Shown: positions 25,327 to 34,270 of the stretch, one piece after another
How the letters are laid out: each line of letters starts with the position of its first letter
Numbering within the stretch: the first letter of the stretch is position 1
Origin: Lewinellaceae bacterium
GTDB taxonomy: Bacteria; Bacteroidota; Bacteroidia; Chitinophagales; Saprospiraceae
Direction: 5' to 3'
Assembly (NCBI GenBank): GCA_020636445.1
Contig: JACJXV010000007.1
Location: forward strand, 1 to 64,000
DNA length: 64,000 nt
Notes under the pieces: generated by a model
The model's input: the letters and a program-made list of their open reading frames with translations, nothing else
Told to the model about the DNA's origin: nothing
Database searches by the model: none
Translations under genes and position numbers: made by a program

Positions 25327-26021
25327 TGAAAGCACATATTTTATATGTCGAGGATGACCAAAGTCTGAGTTTTGTTACCCGAGACAACCTTGAACTGCAG
25401 GGATATCAGCTTACTTGTTGCCATGACGGCCAGGAAGCACTAGCGGTTATCTCTGGTGCAGATTTCCTGTTCGATCTATGTATTCTCGATGTTATGCTGC
25501 CCCACGTAGATGGCTATACGCTGGCTAGCGAAATTCGGCGTCGCGATCCCGCTGTCCCGATAATCTTTCTAACCGCCAAATCTTTAAAAGAAGATCGCAT
25601 CCAGGGGTTAAAGCTTGGTGCCGACGATTACCTGACCAAGCCTTTCAGCATGGAGGAATTGCAACTAAAAATTGAAATTTTCCTTCGCCGTCGGCATGTC
25701 GTTAGCGACCCATTACCTGCGCTGACTAAATTGGGTACCCTTGTTTTCGACCACGAAAATTTATTGCTACAGGACGCCCGGGGTGATGAACGCCGTTTAA
25801 CGCAAAAAGAAGCTGACCTGCTTCGGTATTTACTGGAGCACAAAAATCAGGTCGTCCGCCGCTCTACCATTTTGGAAGAACTCTGGGGCGAGGATGATTA
25901 CTTCCTTGGCCGCAGTCTCGATGTTTTTATTTCCCGCTTGCGTAAATATGTACGCCCCGATAATCGATTGCGCATCGACACCATTCATGGCGTTGGCTTC
26001 CAGTTAGTCTGTCCGGATTAA
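25323..26021 (+). CDS. OmpR/PhoB-family response regulator
   Basis: The 232-residue regulator starts at the ATG of the ATGA overlap with the kinase. The receiver domain (1-118) has the acidic pair EDD near residue 10, the phospho-acceptor Asp in CILDVMLP and the Lys in LTKPFS. The C-terminal winged helix (about 135-230) has LTQKEADLLRYLLEH and DVFISRLRKYV, the usual DNA-binding elements. It is the cognate partner of the histidine kinase; its target genes are unknown. Confidence 0.95.
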   Translation: MMKAHILYVEDDQSLSFVTRDNLELQGYQLTCCHDGQEALAVISGADFLFDLCILDVMLPHVDGYTLASEIRRRDPAVPIIFLTAKSLKEDRIQGLKLGADDYLTKPFSMEELQLKIEIFLRRRHVVSDPLPALTKLGTLVFDHENLLLQDARGDERRLTQKEADLLRYLLEHKNQVVRRSTILEELWGEDDYFLGRSLDVFISRLRKYVRPDNRLRIDTIHGVGFQLVCPD

Positions 26022-26363
26022 TTATTGTTACACGCACAGCATGGTTTTCAAAATGGGTATTACGCTCGTCATGGTTTTCCAGGGCCCTAAAAAGCTTTTC
26101 CTCAACATCCTTATCAGGTTCCGTTTCCACTTCCGCTGTCGCAACACGTTTATGCAATTGCAGAAATTTGGTTAATCGCATTGAAGCCATTACATTTGCA
26201 GCGATGGCAGATCGTTAAAAAGTTCTGCTATCTTTTTGTTTTACAAGCGAAAGTGTATTTTTGCAAGCCTTTAGCGGAAATCGGCGTTTCCTGCCCGGAT
26301 TACGCCGCCGATTTAGGATGCACAATGGTTATTGCGTTAAACATAAGTACAAGCAAGTAAGCG
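26022..26363. other. Intergenic stretch with promoter of the foldase gene
   Basis: No convincing gene; an antisense frame reaching into the response regulator is doubtful. A TATTTTTG box lies at 26256-26263 with TTTG (26235-26238) 17 bp upstream, about 100 bp before the downstream ATG. Confidence 0.55.
26256..26263 (+). promoter_or_regulatory. -7 promoter box of the PpiD-like gene
   Basis: TATTTTTG matches TAnnTTTG, with TTTG 17 bp upstream as a possible -33 element. The leader is about 95 nt. Confidence 0.5.
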
Positions 26364-28472
26364 ATGGCTCTGATTAGTAAAATTCGCAAACAGGGATCCT
26401 GGGTTTTAGTAGTGTTGATTGCGCTGGGTTTGGGCGGGTTCATCCTGATGGATATGACCACCGGTCAAACCAGTATTTTCGGCAGTGCCCGGACGATTCT
26501 CGGTAAAATAAACGGTGAAAAGCTCGATATCAACGAGTTCAACCGGACAGAAAGCATTCTTTACAGTGGATCTGCTGGCGATATTTTCGCCCGCCGCGAG
26601 AACCTGTGGAATTATTTTGTCGAAAAAGCGCTGGTTCAGCAGGAAGCTGGTGAATTGGGTATTGGTGTTAGTAAAACCGAATTACTCGACCTCGAGTTCG
26701 GTCCCGAACCCAGCCCGATTATTATGCAGCGCTTTGGCGATCCCTTCACTGGGCAAATCAACCGCGACCAGCTCAACCAAATCAAGCAGCAAATTGAGTC
26801 CAACACAATGGATCCTCAGTTGCGTTCATTTTGGCGGATCCAAGAAGAGGAGATTATTAAAGATCGCATGCAGAGCAAGTTAATCAACATGGTCGCCAAA
26901 GGAATGTATACACCAACCTGGCAAGCTGAAATGTTCTATAACGAGCAGGCTCAGTATGTCAACTTGGAATATGTACTCGTTCCCTACGACGAAATTGAAA
27001 ACAGCGAAGTTTCTGTTAGTGAAGATGACTATGCTGCTTATATCAAGGAAAATGCAAAAATGTATACCTATGATAAGGAACAGCGTCGTATTGGTTATGT
27101 CGTTTTCGATGTTAAGCCCTCTGGCGCTGACAGTGCTGCTCTCCGGGATAAAATGACTACCCTCGTCAGTGATTTTACGGTAGCTGAAAACGATACCACC
27201 TTCATTGAGCGGAATCAAGGCTCGATGAATGCTATCTACCAGGTGAAGGCTGAAGTTAGCCCCATTATTGCCGACACTGTTTTCCAGATGAGTGTAGGTG
27301 AGGTTTACGGGCCCTACATTGATGGTAGTGCATTTAAGGCTGTTAAATTGTTAGACCGCCGCATCGTTCCGGATTCGGTTCGCTCGCGCCACATTTTGAT
27401 TTCAGCCCAGGACCCTACCAGCTTGCTTGCTGCTCAGCAACGCATTGACAGTATCAAAACGGCAATTGAAGCTGGGGGAACTACCTTTGCGGAGATGGCC
27501 ACCAAGTATGGCTCTGATGCCACCAAAGATAAAGGCGGAGACCTTGGATATGCCGCTCAGGGGCAAATGGTTCAGGCGTTTAACGACCTGATCTTTTATA
27601 CTGCCGACCAGGGTAAACTCTATACGGTACAGACGCAATTTGGCGCCCACCTGGTAGAAGTAACCGGAAAGAAGTTCATTAAAAATGAACCGGCAGTGCG
27701 TCTGGGCTTCTTATCGGAAAACATCGTGCCTTCCGATGAAACCCAAAAGAAGCGCTATGACGAAGCGCTTTCGTTCCAAAGCAGCAACAAGAGCCTTGAT
27801 GACATCAAAAAAGTGGTTGAAAAAAACAAGGCCTTGACGCTGGAAACCAGCTCCCTCCTGGATGCCAACGGTTATTTCCTCGGATCTCTTGGCTCAAGCA
27901 GCCAAACGCGGGATATTGTACGCTGGGCGTTCAAAAGCGATGAAGGAGATGTATCCCCGCAAGTTTACGTCTTCACAGACCCTAACCTTTACTACGATAG
28001 CCGCTATGTGGTAACAACCCTGATGGATATCGTTAAGCCCGGCCTGGCTAAAGTGGCGCAGGTGAAAAGTGACATTGAATCAGCGGTGGTTAACCGTAAG
28101 AAAGGTGAATTGATCAGCGCTAAGCTAAAGGGTAAAGATCTGGCCGCTGCCGCTGCCGCTTACTCGGCAAGTGTGGATACAGTTCTCGATGTTCGCTTCA
28201 ACTCTTCTTTCATTCCGAACATTGGTGCTGAACCTAAATTACTGGGGGCTGCTTTCCGGCTGGACAATGGCAAAACCTCAGCGCCCATTGTTGGAAATGG
28301 AGGGGTGTACGTCATTAAAGTTACGGACAAATCACAGCCATCTGTACCTTCTAATTTGCCGGCTTTACGCCGTACGCTCGAGACCACACTGCGCTCTCAG
28401 GTAAATGCAAAGCTCATGGAGGTTTTACGTGAAAAAGCTTCTATTGCTGATAACCGGGCTAAGTTCTTCTAA
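26364..28472 (+). CDS. Membrane-anchored peptidyl-prolyl isomerase (PpiD/SurA-like)
   Basis: The 702-residue protein has an N-terminal anchor (WVLVVLIALGLGGFILM, about 12-28). A SurA_N/PpiD-like chaperone region follows, with a parvulin-type PpiC domain starting at RSRHILISAQDP (about 340-440) that contains GGDLGYAAQGQMVQAF. The long C-terminal part (about 450-702) looks like a second, degenerate foldase-type region. It acts at the periplasmic face and helps envelope proteins fold after Sec export. It is monocistronic, with its own promoter-like box and a perfect palindromic terminator. Confidence 0.92.
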   Translation: MALISKIRKQGSWVLVVLIALGLGGFILMDMTTGQTSIFGSARTILGKINGEKLDINEFNRTESILYSGSAGDIFARRENLWNYFVEKALVQQEAGELGIGVSKTELLDLEFGPEPSPIIMQRFGDPFTGQINRDQLNQIKQQIESNTMDPQLRSFWRIQEEEIIKDRMQSKLINMVAKGMYTPTWQAEMFYNEQAQYVNLEYVLVPYDEIENSEVSVSEDDYAAYIKENAKMYTYDKEQRRIGYVVFDVKPSGADSAALRDKMTTLVSDFTVAENDTTFIERNQGSMNAIYQVKAEVSPIIADTVFQMSVGEVYGPYIDGSAFKAVKLLDRRIVPDSVRSRHILISAQDPTSLLAAQQRIDSIKTAIEAGGTTFAEMATKYGSDATKDKGGDLGYAAQGQMVQAFNDLIFYTADQGKLYTVQTQFGAHLVEVTGKKFIKNEPAVRLGFLSENIVPSDETQKKRYDEALSFQSSNKSLDDIKKVVEKNKALTLETSSLLDANGYFLGSLGSSSQTRDIVRWAFKSDEGDVSPQVYVFTDPNLYYDSRYVVTTLMDIVKPGLAKVAQVKSDIESAVVNRKKGELISAKLKGKDLAAAAAAYSASVDTVLDVRFNSSFIPNIGAEPKLLGAAFRLDNGKTSAPIVGNGGVYVIKVTDKSQPSVPSNLPALRRTLETTLRSQVNAKLMEVLREKASIADNRAKFF

Positions 28473-28493
28473 CTTTCAGAAGAATTTCCCACC

Positions 28494-28533
28494 ACACAAA
28501 AGGGCTGTAGTGATCACTACAGCCCTTTTGTGT
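28494..28533 (+). terminator. Perfect 40-nt palindromic terminator of the PpiD-like gene
   Basis: ACACAAAAGGGCTGTAGTGA (28494-28513) is exactly complementary to 28514-28533. The A-rich left and T-rich right flanks let it work on both strands. Confidence 0.88.
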
Positions 28534-28745
28534 TTAATGGAATCAGAGAGCGCTGTAAAAGCTTGGTCATTTTTGTTTTTTTGATCATCTTTGCACGGCG
28601 TCAATGGGTGCTATACATGACGAGAAGTGGTTTAAGATTTTTCAACTACTTCTGTCTGTAAATACTGTACTTGAAGTAGCTTTGTTTCGACAATCCAATT
28701 CATTGTACGTATATCCATTGCTTTCCATCCAATAAACTTGATGCT
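28534..28745. other. Intergenic stretch, possible leader or small RNA
   Basis: A near-consensus CATCTTTG box with T-rich upstream sequence lies about 28590. Beyond it is a 10-bp hairpin AGAAGTGGTT/AACTACTTCT (28623-28632, 28644-28653). It could be the leader of the small ORF at 28746; no known RNA family is recognised. Confidence 0.3.
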
Positions 28746-28868
28746 ATGTCTGAGATCGAAAATGCCGGCAGCAAAGGATATTGCCTAATGTATTTCTTTA
28801 TTTTCTTTTTACTGTTTATTATGCTGGTAGTCTATATCTACACCAGCAACCAGAACGGGCTGGGCTAA
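28746..28868 (+). CDS. Possible 40-residue small membrane protein
   Basis: ATG at 28746 opens a 40-codon frame: MSEIENAGSKGYCLMY, then a strongly hydrophobic stretch (about residues 14-32, FFIFFLLFIMLVVYIY), then a short polar tail ending NQNGLG. The layout resembles single-span small membrane proteins that attach to larger complexes, but no family is recognised. No clear ribosome-binding site is visible. It sits alone in a 600-bp gap after a strong terminator. Another frame here is open for 80 codons but lacks protein-like composition. Confidence 0.42.
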   Translation: MSEIENAGSKGYCLMYFFIFFLLFIMLVVYIYTSNQNGLG

Positions 28869-29105
28869 AGTACCCTGAGGGTTTTCGTGTCCGCCGCCAT
28901 CGTTTTCGCTTAAGCCACGCTCCCCTTTGCGGTGTGTTCATGTTTCTAATGAGAGCATGTGCCTGCACATCAGGAACAGTCGTCGGTTCGACAACTTCGC
29001 TAATGGTGTTGACATGGTTGTGAAGTGAAAATGCATGCTACTGGCGATCCCTGACTTAATATGGTTTCCCTACAAGGGAGATCCTTTGTATCGGCAAAAA
29101 CAAAA

Positions 29106-29138
29106 GCGCCTGTTTCCTCTTGTCAAGGAAACAGGCGC
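29106..29138 (-). terminator. Intrinsic terminator of the first acyl-CoA ligase gene
   Basis: A 13-bp stem, GCGCCTGTTTCCT (29106-29118) with AGGAAACAGGCGC (29126-29138), is followed on the minus strand by TTTTGTTTTTG. It lies 26 bp after the minus-strand stop at 29165. Confidence 0.87.
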
Positions 29139-29164
29139 CTTCATTTCACCGGCAATCCACAACT

Positions 29165-30985
29165 TTAGCCTTCTGCATACATTCCTTCAATCACCGGTTG
29201 GTATTTATCCAGAATAACCCTTCGCTTGAGTTTCATGGTTGGCGTAAGTTCAGCTGCCGAGCCATCTGCCTTAACGGGTTCCCATTGTTGAGGAACTAAT
29301 TTGAATTTTTTGATTTGCTCGATATGGTTGAACTTTGGATTAATCTCATCAATGATCTTCTGGTATTTTGCCTGCACCTCCGGAAGGTCTATCATCTCCG
29401 GCAAGGTAGTCCAGGCAATATTATGATGCTTGCACCAATCGCGCAGGGCTTCTTCTGCCGGGACAATTATAGCCGAGACAAATTTGCGGGCTTCCCCGAC
29501 AACCATCATTTGTTCAATAAAGAAGCTTTCCTTAAAGGAGTTTTCGATTGGCGCCGGGGCTACATATTTACCTCCGGAAGTTTTTAGCAACTCTTTCTTC
29601 CGATCGGTAATTTTCAAAAAAGGCTTCCCGCCCGGGCCCTTAACAAAAGTGCCTACATCTCCTGTACAGAACCAAGGCTCGCCGTCGATCACCTTTGTAA
29701 CAGCAGCCGTTGCCTCTGGCTTGCGGTAATATCCCATCATGATATTGGGCCCCTTCGCCAGGATTTCACCTTCACCGGGCCGGTAGGTTCCATCGGATTC
29801 ATCAATCCGGATTTCCACCCCGGGAATAGGTTGCCCAACAGTGCCCAGCATGGCACCGCCAGGTTCAAAGGTACTGGCTGTTAGTACCGGCGACGTTTCG
29901 GTTAGGCCGTATCCTTCCCGGATCGGAATACCGGCAGCTGAAAACACCTGCGCAATGCGCAACGGTAGTGCTGCCGCACCGGTTACAATACCTTTAACAT
30001 TGCCCCCCAGAGCTTCCCGCCATTTGCTAAAGATCAACTTATCGGCAACAATTCCCTTCAACCCTCCGATAGGCTTATCAAAAGCATAGTCCTCGGTAAG
30101 ATTCAGCGCCCAAAAGAAAAGTTTCTTTTTAACTCCGGTAAGCTCAAGCCCCTTGTTGTAGATACGTTCGTATACCTTTTCCAGTAACCGGGGAACCGTA
30201 GTGAAGAAATGGGGCATTACCTTTTTCAAATCACCCTCATCACCGCCCAGGTTATCTGTTCCCGTATAGACTACCGAGACACCCCGATACGTATAATGGT
30301 AAGATGCTGCACGCTCAAAAATATGGCAAAGGGGTAAAAAACTCAAGGCAATATCCCCGTTAACTACTGGAATGATAGCGGCAGATGCATGAACATTACT
30401 GACGATATTATCATGGGACAGCATCACCCCTTTGGGAACCCCCGTTGTGCCGGAAGTATAAATGATCGTTGCCAGGTCACCAGGCTGTACCTCAGCCATC
30501 CGGGCGTCCACCTCTTCCTGACCTTCGTTGGAAAAAATATCTTCCCAATACGGACGATCGGGATGGTGATCAAAGGTATATACTGTCTTCAAGGAAGGTA
30601 CATTCGCCTGCGCCTGGGTAACCTTGTCATATAAGTCCAGTTTTCCAACAAAGCAAAGTTTGATTTCTGAATCATTAAAGATGTATTCGTATTCAGCAGG
30701 ACTAATCGTTGGGTAAACCGGTACGTTAATAGCTCCAATCTGTTGAATACCTATATCCAGAATACTCCACTCAGGGCGGTTCTGATAAACGGCTACACCA
30801 ATGCGGTCCCCTTTATTTATACCGGCTTTTAGCAGTCCCCTACTAATTTTGTTCGCCAGATCAATAACCTCTGCGGTGCTGTAATACGTAAATGAACCAT
30901 CTTCCTGCCGGCCACCAAATGCCCGGTCTTGTGGATAATTGGCCTTTTGGAAATGGATGTAATCAAATAATCGAGTTGGTTCCAT
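29165..30985 (-). CDS. Long-chain acyl-CoA ligase (FadD15-like), copy 1
   Basis: The 606-residue AMP-binding enzyme has the P-loop-like IIYTSGTTGVPKGVMLSH (about 173-190). The A5 region is REGYGLTETSP, WFCTGDVG is present, and the core hinge and Lys region is KITDRKKELLKTSGGKYVAP. It activates fatty acids to acyl-AMP and then acyl-CoA for degradation or lipid remodelling, at the cytosolic membrane face. A second, diverged copy (32428-34206) lies 1.4 kb upstream, with a secreted CotH-like gene between. It ends at a strong terminator. Confidence 0.95.
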   Translation of the reverse strand: MEPTRLFDYIHFQKANYPQDRAFGGRQEDGSFTYYSTAEVIDLANKISRGLLKAGINKGDRIGVAVYQNRPEWSILDIGIQQIGAINVPVYPTISPAEYEYIFNDSEIKLCFVGKLDLYDKVTQAQANVPSLKTVYTFDHHPDRPYWEDIFSNEGQEEVDARMAEVQPGDLATIIYTSGTTGVPKGVMLSHDNIVSNVHASAAIIPVVNGDIALSFLPLCHIFERAASYHYTYRGVSVVYTGTDNLGGDEGDLKKVMPHFFTTVPRLLEKVYERIYNKGLELTGVKKKLFFWALNLTEDYAFDKPIGGLKGIVADKLIFSKWREALGGNVKGIVTGAAALPLRIAQVFSAAGIPIREGYGLTETSPVLTASTFEPGGAMLGTVGQPIPGVEIRIDESDGTYRPGEGEILAKGPNIMMGYYRKPEATAAVTKVIDGEPWFCTGDVGTFVKGPGGKPFLKITDRKKELLKTSGGKYVAPAPIENSFKESFFIEQMMVVGEARKFVSAIIVPAEEALRDWCKHHNIAWTTLPEMIDLPEVQAKYQKIIDEINPKFNHIEQIKKFKLVPQQWEPVKADGSAAELTPTMKLKRRVILDKYQPVIEGMYAEG

Positions 30986-31116
30986 GGATAGGGTATTTTA
31001 CTATTGAAAACAAAACATTTGGGTGTTTGTCGGCGGAAAATAAGAATTTTTGTAAAGAATTTTTCCAGGATTAACGGACTAAAAGTGGTTCTCCTTGCCA
31101 ATCCTGATTCCCGCGC

Positions 31117-32157
31117 CTAGTTATGCGTGATCCGGTAAATACGCTGAGGGTCTTCCAATATCCAGAAAAACTCCTCAAGGTATTTTTTCATCTCCGTCCG
31201 ATTGCCTTTATCCAAGGGCGCGAAATCATCAACGAGTGTCATTAAAGCTTCTTTTTTCGCAATAAAATCAGCACAAACAACTCCCAATAATTCTTCCGAG
31301 GCAGAGGTGAACCCCTTATAATAGCGTTCAGTCACATCTTTGATCGGAATGGAGGGATGAGGGGCAGCATAAGAAGCATCAACAAGTCCGGCATAATCGA
31401 AATCGTAAGGAACCGGACACAATAGCTTATCTGTTTCTGACTGGATAAAACAGGTATTGTGCCCGTTGGCGAAACTCCAGTCGGTATTTCCTATCATATA
31501 CTGAAACAGGCAATACCGCAGATAGGCCTCGGAATGCAATTTCGAAGCGTAAGTACAGGTTTCTTCCAATTCTCCGGGAATGCGGCTAATTAACTCTTCA
31601 TCATCTTCCACCAGAAAGCCATAGCGATGGATGGGTTGCTTATCCGGTGTATGAGTGTTATAAAGGGAGAATTGCACTAATTGTACCCGAAAACTAGCGG
31701 GTGTTATTACATTGTAGAGCCGGTAGATGAGGTATTCCTTAAGTAAAACTTGCTCAAAACCTTTACCATTCTGGCACTGCCAGACAATTTTTACCTCATT
31801 CAGCGGAGGAAGATCCTGGCTCTCCAGAAATGATTTGCGCATTTTCATCTTTATCGGAGGAAGCTGACAAATTTGTCGGCGTGTTTTTCCCCGGGCCCTG
31901 ATTTTCACATCCGCTTCCGTGTTTTCTCCCCGATGATTAACATACTGCAAAGTTGCTGGCTGATAGCTCCCTGCTGACCTTTCTTTGCTAAGCACCTTCA
32001 GGTCGGTCCGCAAGGTCAGTTCCACAACAGGTGCCTCAGCACCATGCCACTGACTAATCCAGCTTATCCCGGGTACCGCCGACTCCTGGGCCGCCATCGG
32101 CACTAAAAAGAGGTAGATCAATATCACGCCAATACCGACAAATCGCAATTGTTTCAT
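31117..32157 (-). CDS. Exported CotH-kinase-like protein
   Basis: The 346-residue protein has a signal peptide (FVGIGVILIYLFLVPMAAQ). The body contains LPPIKMKMRKSF (Lys candidates for the nucleotide site), LFQYMIGNTDWSFANGHN (about 215-232, catalytic-loop-like Asp followed by Asn) and VPYDFDYAGLVDA (about 247-259, DFD in place of DFG). This order matches the atypical kinase fold of CotH proteins, which phosphorylate secreted proteins. The family match is by motif only, so HipA-like or unknown folds remain possible. It lies between two acyl-CoA ligase genes on the same strand. Confidence 0.55.
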   Translation of the reverse strand: MKQLRFVGIGVILIYLFLVPMAAQESAVPGISWISQWHGAEAPVVELTLRTDLKVLSKERSAGSYQPATLQYVNHRGENTEADVKIRARGKTRRQICQLPPIKMKMRKSFLESQDLPPLNEVKIVWQCQNGKGFEQVLLKEYLIYRLYNVITPASFRVQLVQFSLYNTHTPDKQPIHRYGFLVEDDEELISRIPGELEETCTYASKLHSEAYLRYCLFQYMIGNTDWSFANGHNTCFIQSETDKLLCPVPYDFDYAGLVDASYAAPHPSIPIKDVTERYYKGFTSASEELLGVVCADFIAKKEALMTLVDDFAPLDKGNRTEMKKYLEEFFWILEDPQRIYRITHN

Positions 32158-32427
32158 TTTTGCCTGTTTTTATGCTATAGCTTATTCAAATTGCCCTGTT
32201 CGTGCGAAAGAGCTCAATTTTTTATTGACCGAGGCATGCATGAGCGAACCCAATGGGCAAATTAACCGCAACGCGGGCAGGCTGACCAAGGTGGTGCCAA
32301 CCCATCGGCGAGGCTTCTCAACGAAGTACAGGATTAAGAGTTTTTCAAGTTTCATTCTTGCCGCGAAATGAAAAAATCTTGTACAAATTCCTGAATATCA
32401 ATACAAAAGATGGGGTCCTATTCGCCG
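32158..32427. other. Intergenic stretch with IS-arm remnant
   Basis: No gene. 32305-32327 (TCGGCGAGGCTT..CAACGAAGT) matches part of the long arm of the IS630-type element at 6405-7812 with two differences. Confidence 0.5.
32305..32327 (+). repeat. Degraded copy of the IS630-arm motif
   Basis: Shares TCGGCGAGGCTT and AACGAAGT in the same order and spacing as the right arm of the IS (read on the minus strand near 7718-7740). The rest of the arm is not recognisable here. Confidence 0.55.
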
Positions 32428-34206
32428 TCAACTAGCCGTGAAAAGGGCGACAACTTCTTTCATATACCGTGCCGTGATTTGTTTCCTACGCAGTTTGAGG
32501 GTATGTGTAAGCTCGCCGGTTTCCTCCGTCCAGGGCTGATCTAGTAAATGAAATGACCGAATGCGCTGATAGGGTGACAATGCTTCATTCAGGCGGTCGA
32601 GTTCACTGCGAATTAACTGAACTACCCTGGGATTGTGAATCATGAAGGGAGGAGCGGTCCAGTGGACTTGTTGCGTATTACACCACTTTTCGAGGGCGGA
32701 AAAATCCGGCACCAGCAAGGCACCTACATAGGGCTGATTGGCCCCAACCACCATGCTTTGCAGAATAAAGGGTGACTGGTTGATGTGTTGCTCCAGCGAT
32801 TGTGGCGTAACGAACTTTCCGGAAGCGGTTTTAAACAATTCATTCCGTCGACCAGTAATTTGCAAAAAGTATTTATGCACGAAGCGGCCTAAATCACCGG
32901 TGTGCAGCCATCCTTCCTCGTCGATTACGGCACGAGTAGCTTCTTCCTGACGGTAATACCCCAGCATTACATTCGGGCCCCGAACCAAAATTTCGCCGTC
33001 AATCTCTTCGCCAACAGCAGGCTGAATGCGTACCTCTACCCCGGGTAAGGGAATGCCAACCGTACCAAACCGGGATCCCCCGGGTTCAAAACGGTTAAAA
33101 GCAACCACAGGTGATGTCTCTGTTAATCCATACCCCTCGCGAATGGGGATATGCGCAGCGGCAAACAGTCGCCCCAGTGCCGGGGGTAAAGCCGCCGCAC
33201 CTACAATAACGCCTTCGACGCGGCCGCCCAATTGGCGCCGCCAGTGCCGGTAGACAAGTACATAAGCCAGAAAGCGCTTTAGTGCATAAGCAGGAGCAAT
33301 GCGCCGTTCCGGAAAACGACGGCCCAGCGCAATCGCCCAGTTAGCAATGCGTCGTTTCCACGCTGGCAATTGCCGAATTTTTTCTTCTATCAATGCAAAA
33401 AAGCGCTCCATCACCAACGGAACAGTGGTGAAATAATGTGGTTTAATTTCCTGTATTTGTTGTAGAAGACGCTCTCCCCGTTCGCCAAAATATACATTCG
33501 CTCCCACGGCAATATAAACGTAGACGGTAGCCCGCTCAAAAATATGACTTAAGGGAAGAAAACTCAGCGCACGCTTCTCCCAGTTGATTGGCACCAAAGC
33601 TAAGGTTGCCTTGAGATTACTGACCAGGTTATGATGCGACAACATAACTCCTTTTGGAGAACCCGTTGTCCCTGATGTATAGATAAGTGTTACTAAGTCC
33701 TGCGGCTGGATAGCCATCCGGCGGCGACTTATTTCCTCCAACTCTATTGGTGTTGCTGGCTCGGCACTGCTGCCGGATGGCCATCCACTCAGGGTATCAA
33801 TTTCGTAAACGTCCTCCAGTGCCCGTTCCCCAAGCAGTTCCCTTAACCGGTGTACCAGAGTGGGTTCCGGCGAAAGCAGGATCCGAACCCCAGCATCCTC
33901 TAATGCAAACCGAAGTTCTTCATCGCCCAGGCTTCCCGCAAGAGGTACTACGACCAGGCCTAATTGCTGCAGGGCAAGATCCGCCAAAATCCAGCCGGGA
34001 CAATTATACCGCCCGATCAAGGCAACCCGTTCTCCCGATTGCAACCCCATCCGCAACAAGGCAAGGGTGTTCTGCTCAATAGCTTTCAGGCAATGTTGGG
34101 TGTCCAATTCATGCCACTGCCCATCCCGGTAACCTACTAATGCTGCCGGGTTAGGAAAACGGGCCTGCTGATAAGGAAACAGCTCAAACAGAAACTGGAA
34201 ATCCAT
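32428..34206 (-). CDS. Long-chain acyl-CoA ligase (FadD15-like), copy 2
   Basis: The 592-residue paralogue of the 29165-30985 protein has the same landmarks: LIYTSGTTGSPKGVMLSH, REGYGLTETSPVVAF, WLHTGDLGRFV and ITGRRNELFKTASGKFVTP. The paralogues are clearly diverged, so this is an old duplication. It catalyses ATP-dependent acyl-CoA formation from long-chain fatty acids. A CarH-like MerR gene lies 64 bp upstream on the same strand and might regulate it. Two ligases around a secreted protein suggest differing substrate ranges, which is inference. Confidence 0.94.
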   Translation of the reverse strand: MDFQFLFELFPYQQARFPNPAALVGYRDGQWHELDTQHCLKAIEQNTLALLRMGLQSGERVALIGRYNCPGWILADLALQQLGLVVVPLAGSLGDEELRFALEDAGVRILLSPEPTLVHRLRELLGERALEDVYEIDTLSGWPSGSSAEPATPIELEEISRRRMAIQPQDLVTLIYTSGTTGSPKGVMLSHHNLVSNLKATLALVPINWEKRALSFLPLSHIFERATVYVYIAVGANVYFGERGERLLQQIQEIKPHYFTTVPLVMERFFALIEEKIRQLPAWKRRIANWAIALGRRFPERRIAPAYALKRFLAYVLVYRHWRRQLGGRVEGVIVGAAALPPALGRLFAAAHIPIREGYGLTETSPVVAFNRFEPGGSRFGTVGIPLPGVEVRIQPAVGEEIDGEILVRGPNVMLGYYRQEEATRAVIDEEGWLHTGDLGRFVHKYFLQITGRRNELFKTASGKFVTPQSLEQHINQSPFILQSMVVGANQPYVGALLVPDFSALEKWCNTQQVHWTAPPFMIHNPRVVQLIRSELDRLNEALSPYQRIRSFHLLDQPWTEETGELTHTLKLRRKQITARYMKEVVALFTAS

Positions 34207-34270
34207 CTGCTACTATACTTATTGCTAGTAAGATAAGAAATCCAGCGAAGAGCTTTAAATAGTAGAGAGG

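Noticed and set aside
25927..26190. 87-codon minus-strand frame overlapping the response regulator end
   Set aside because: It shares 95 bp with a well-supported gene and has no recognisable family; the upstream half looks protein-like, so it is not fully excluded.
28781..29023. 80-codon plus-strand frame after the small membrane ORF
   Set aside because: Its composition is unlike a folded protein, and the 40-codon frame at 28746 in another phase is more convincing.
29165..34206. Acyl-CoA ligases and CotH-like gene as a biosynthetic cluster
   Set aside because: No condensing enzyme, carrier protein or tailoring enzyme is present; two diverged housekeeping ligases explain the data.
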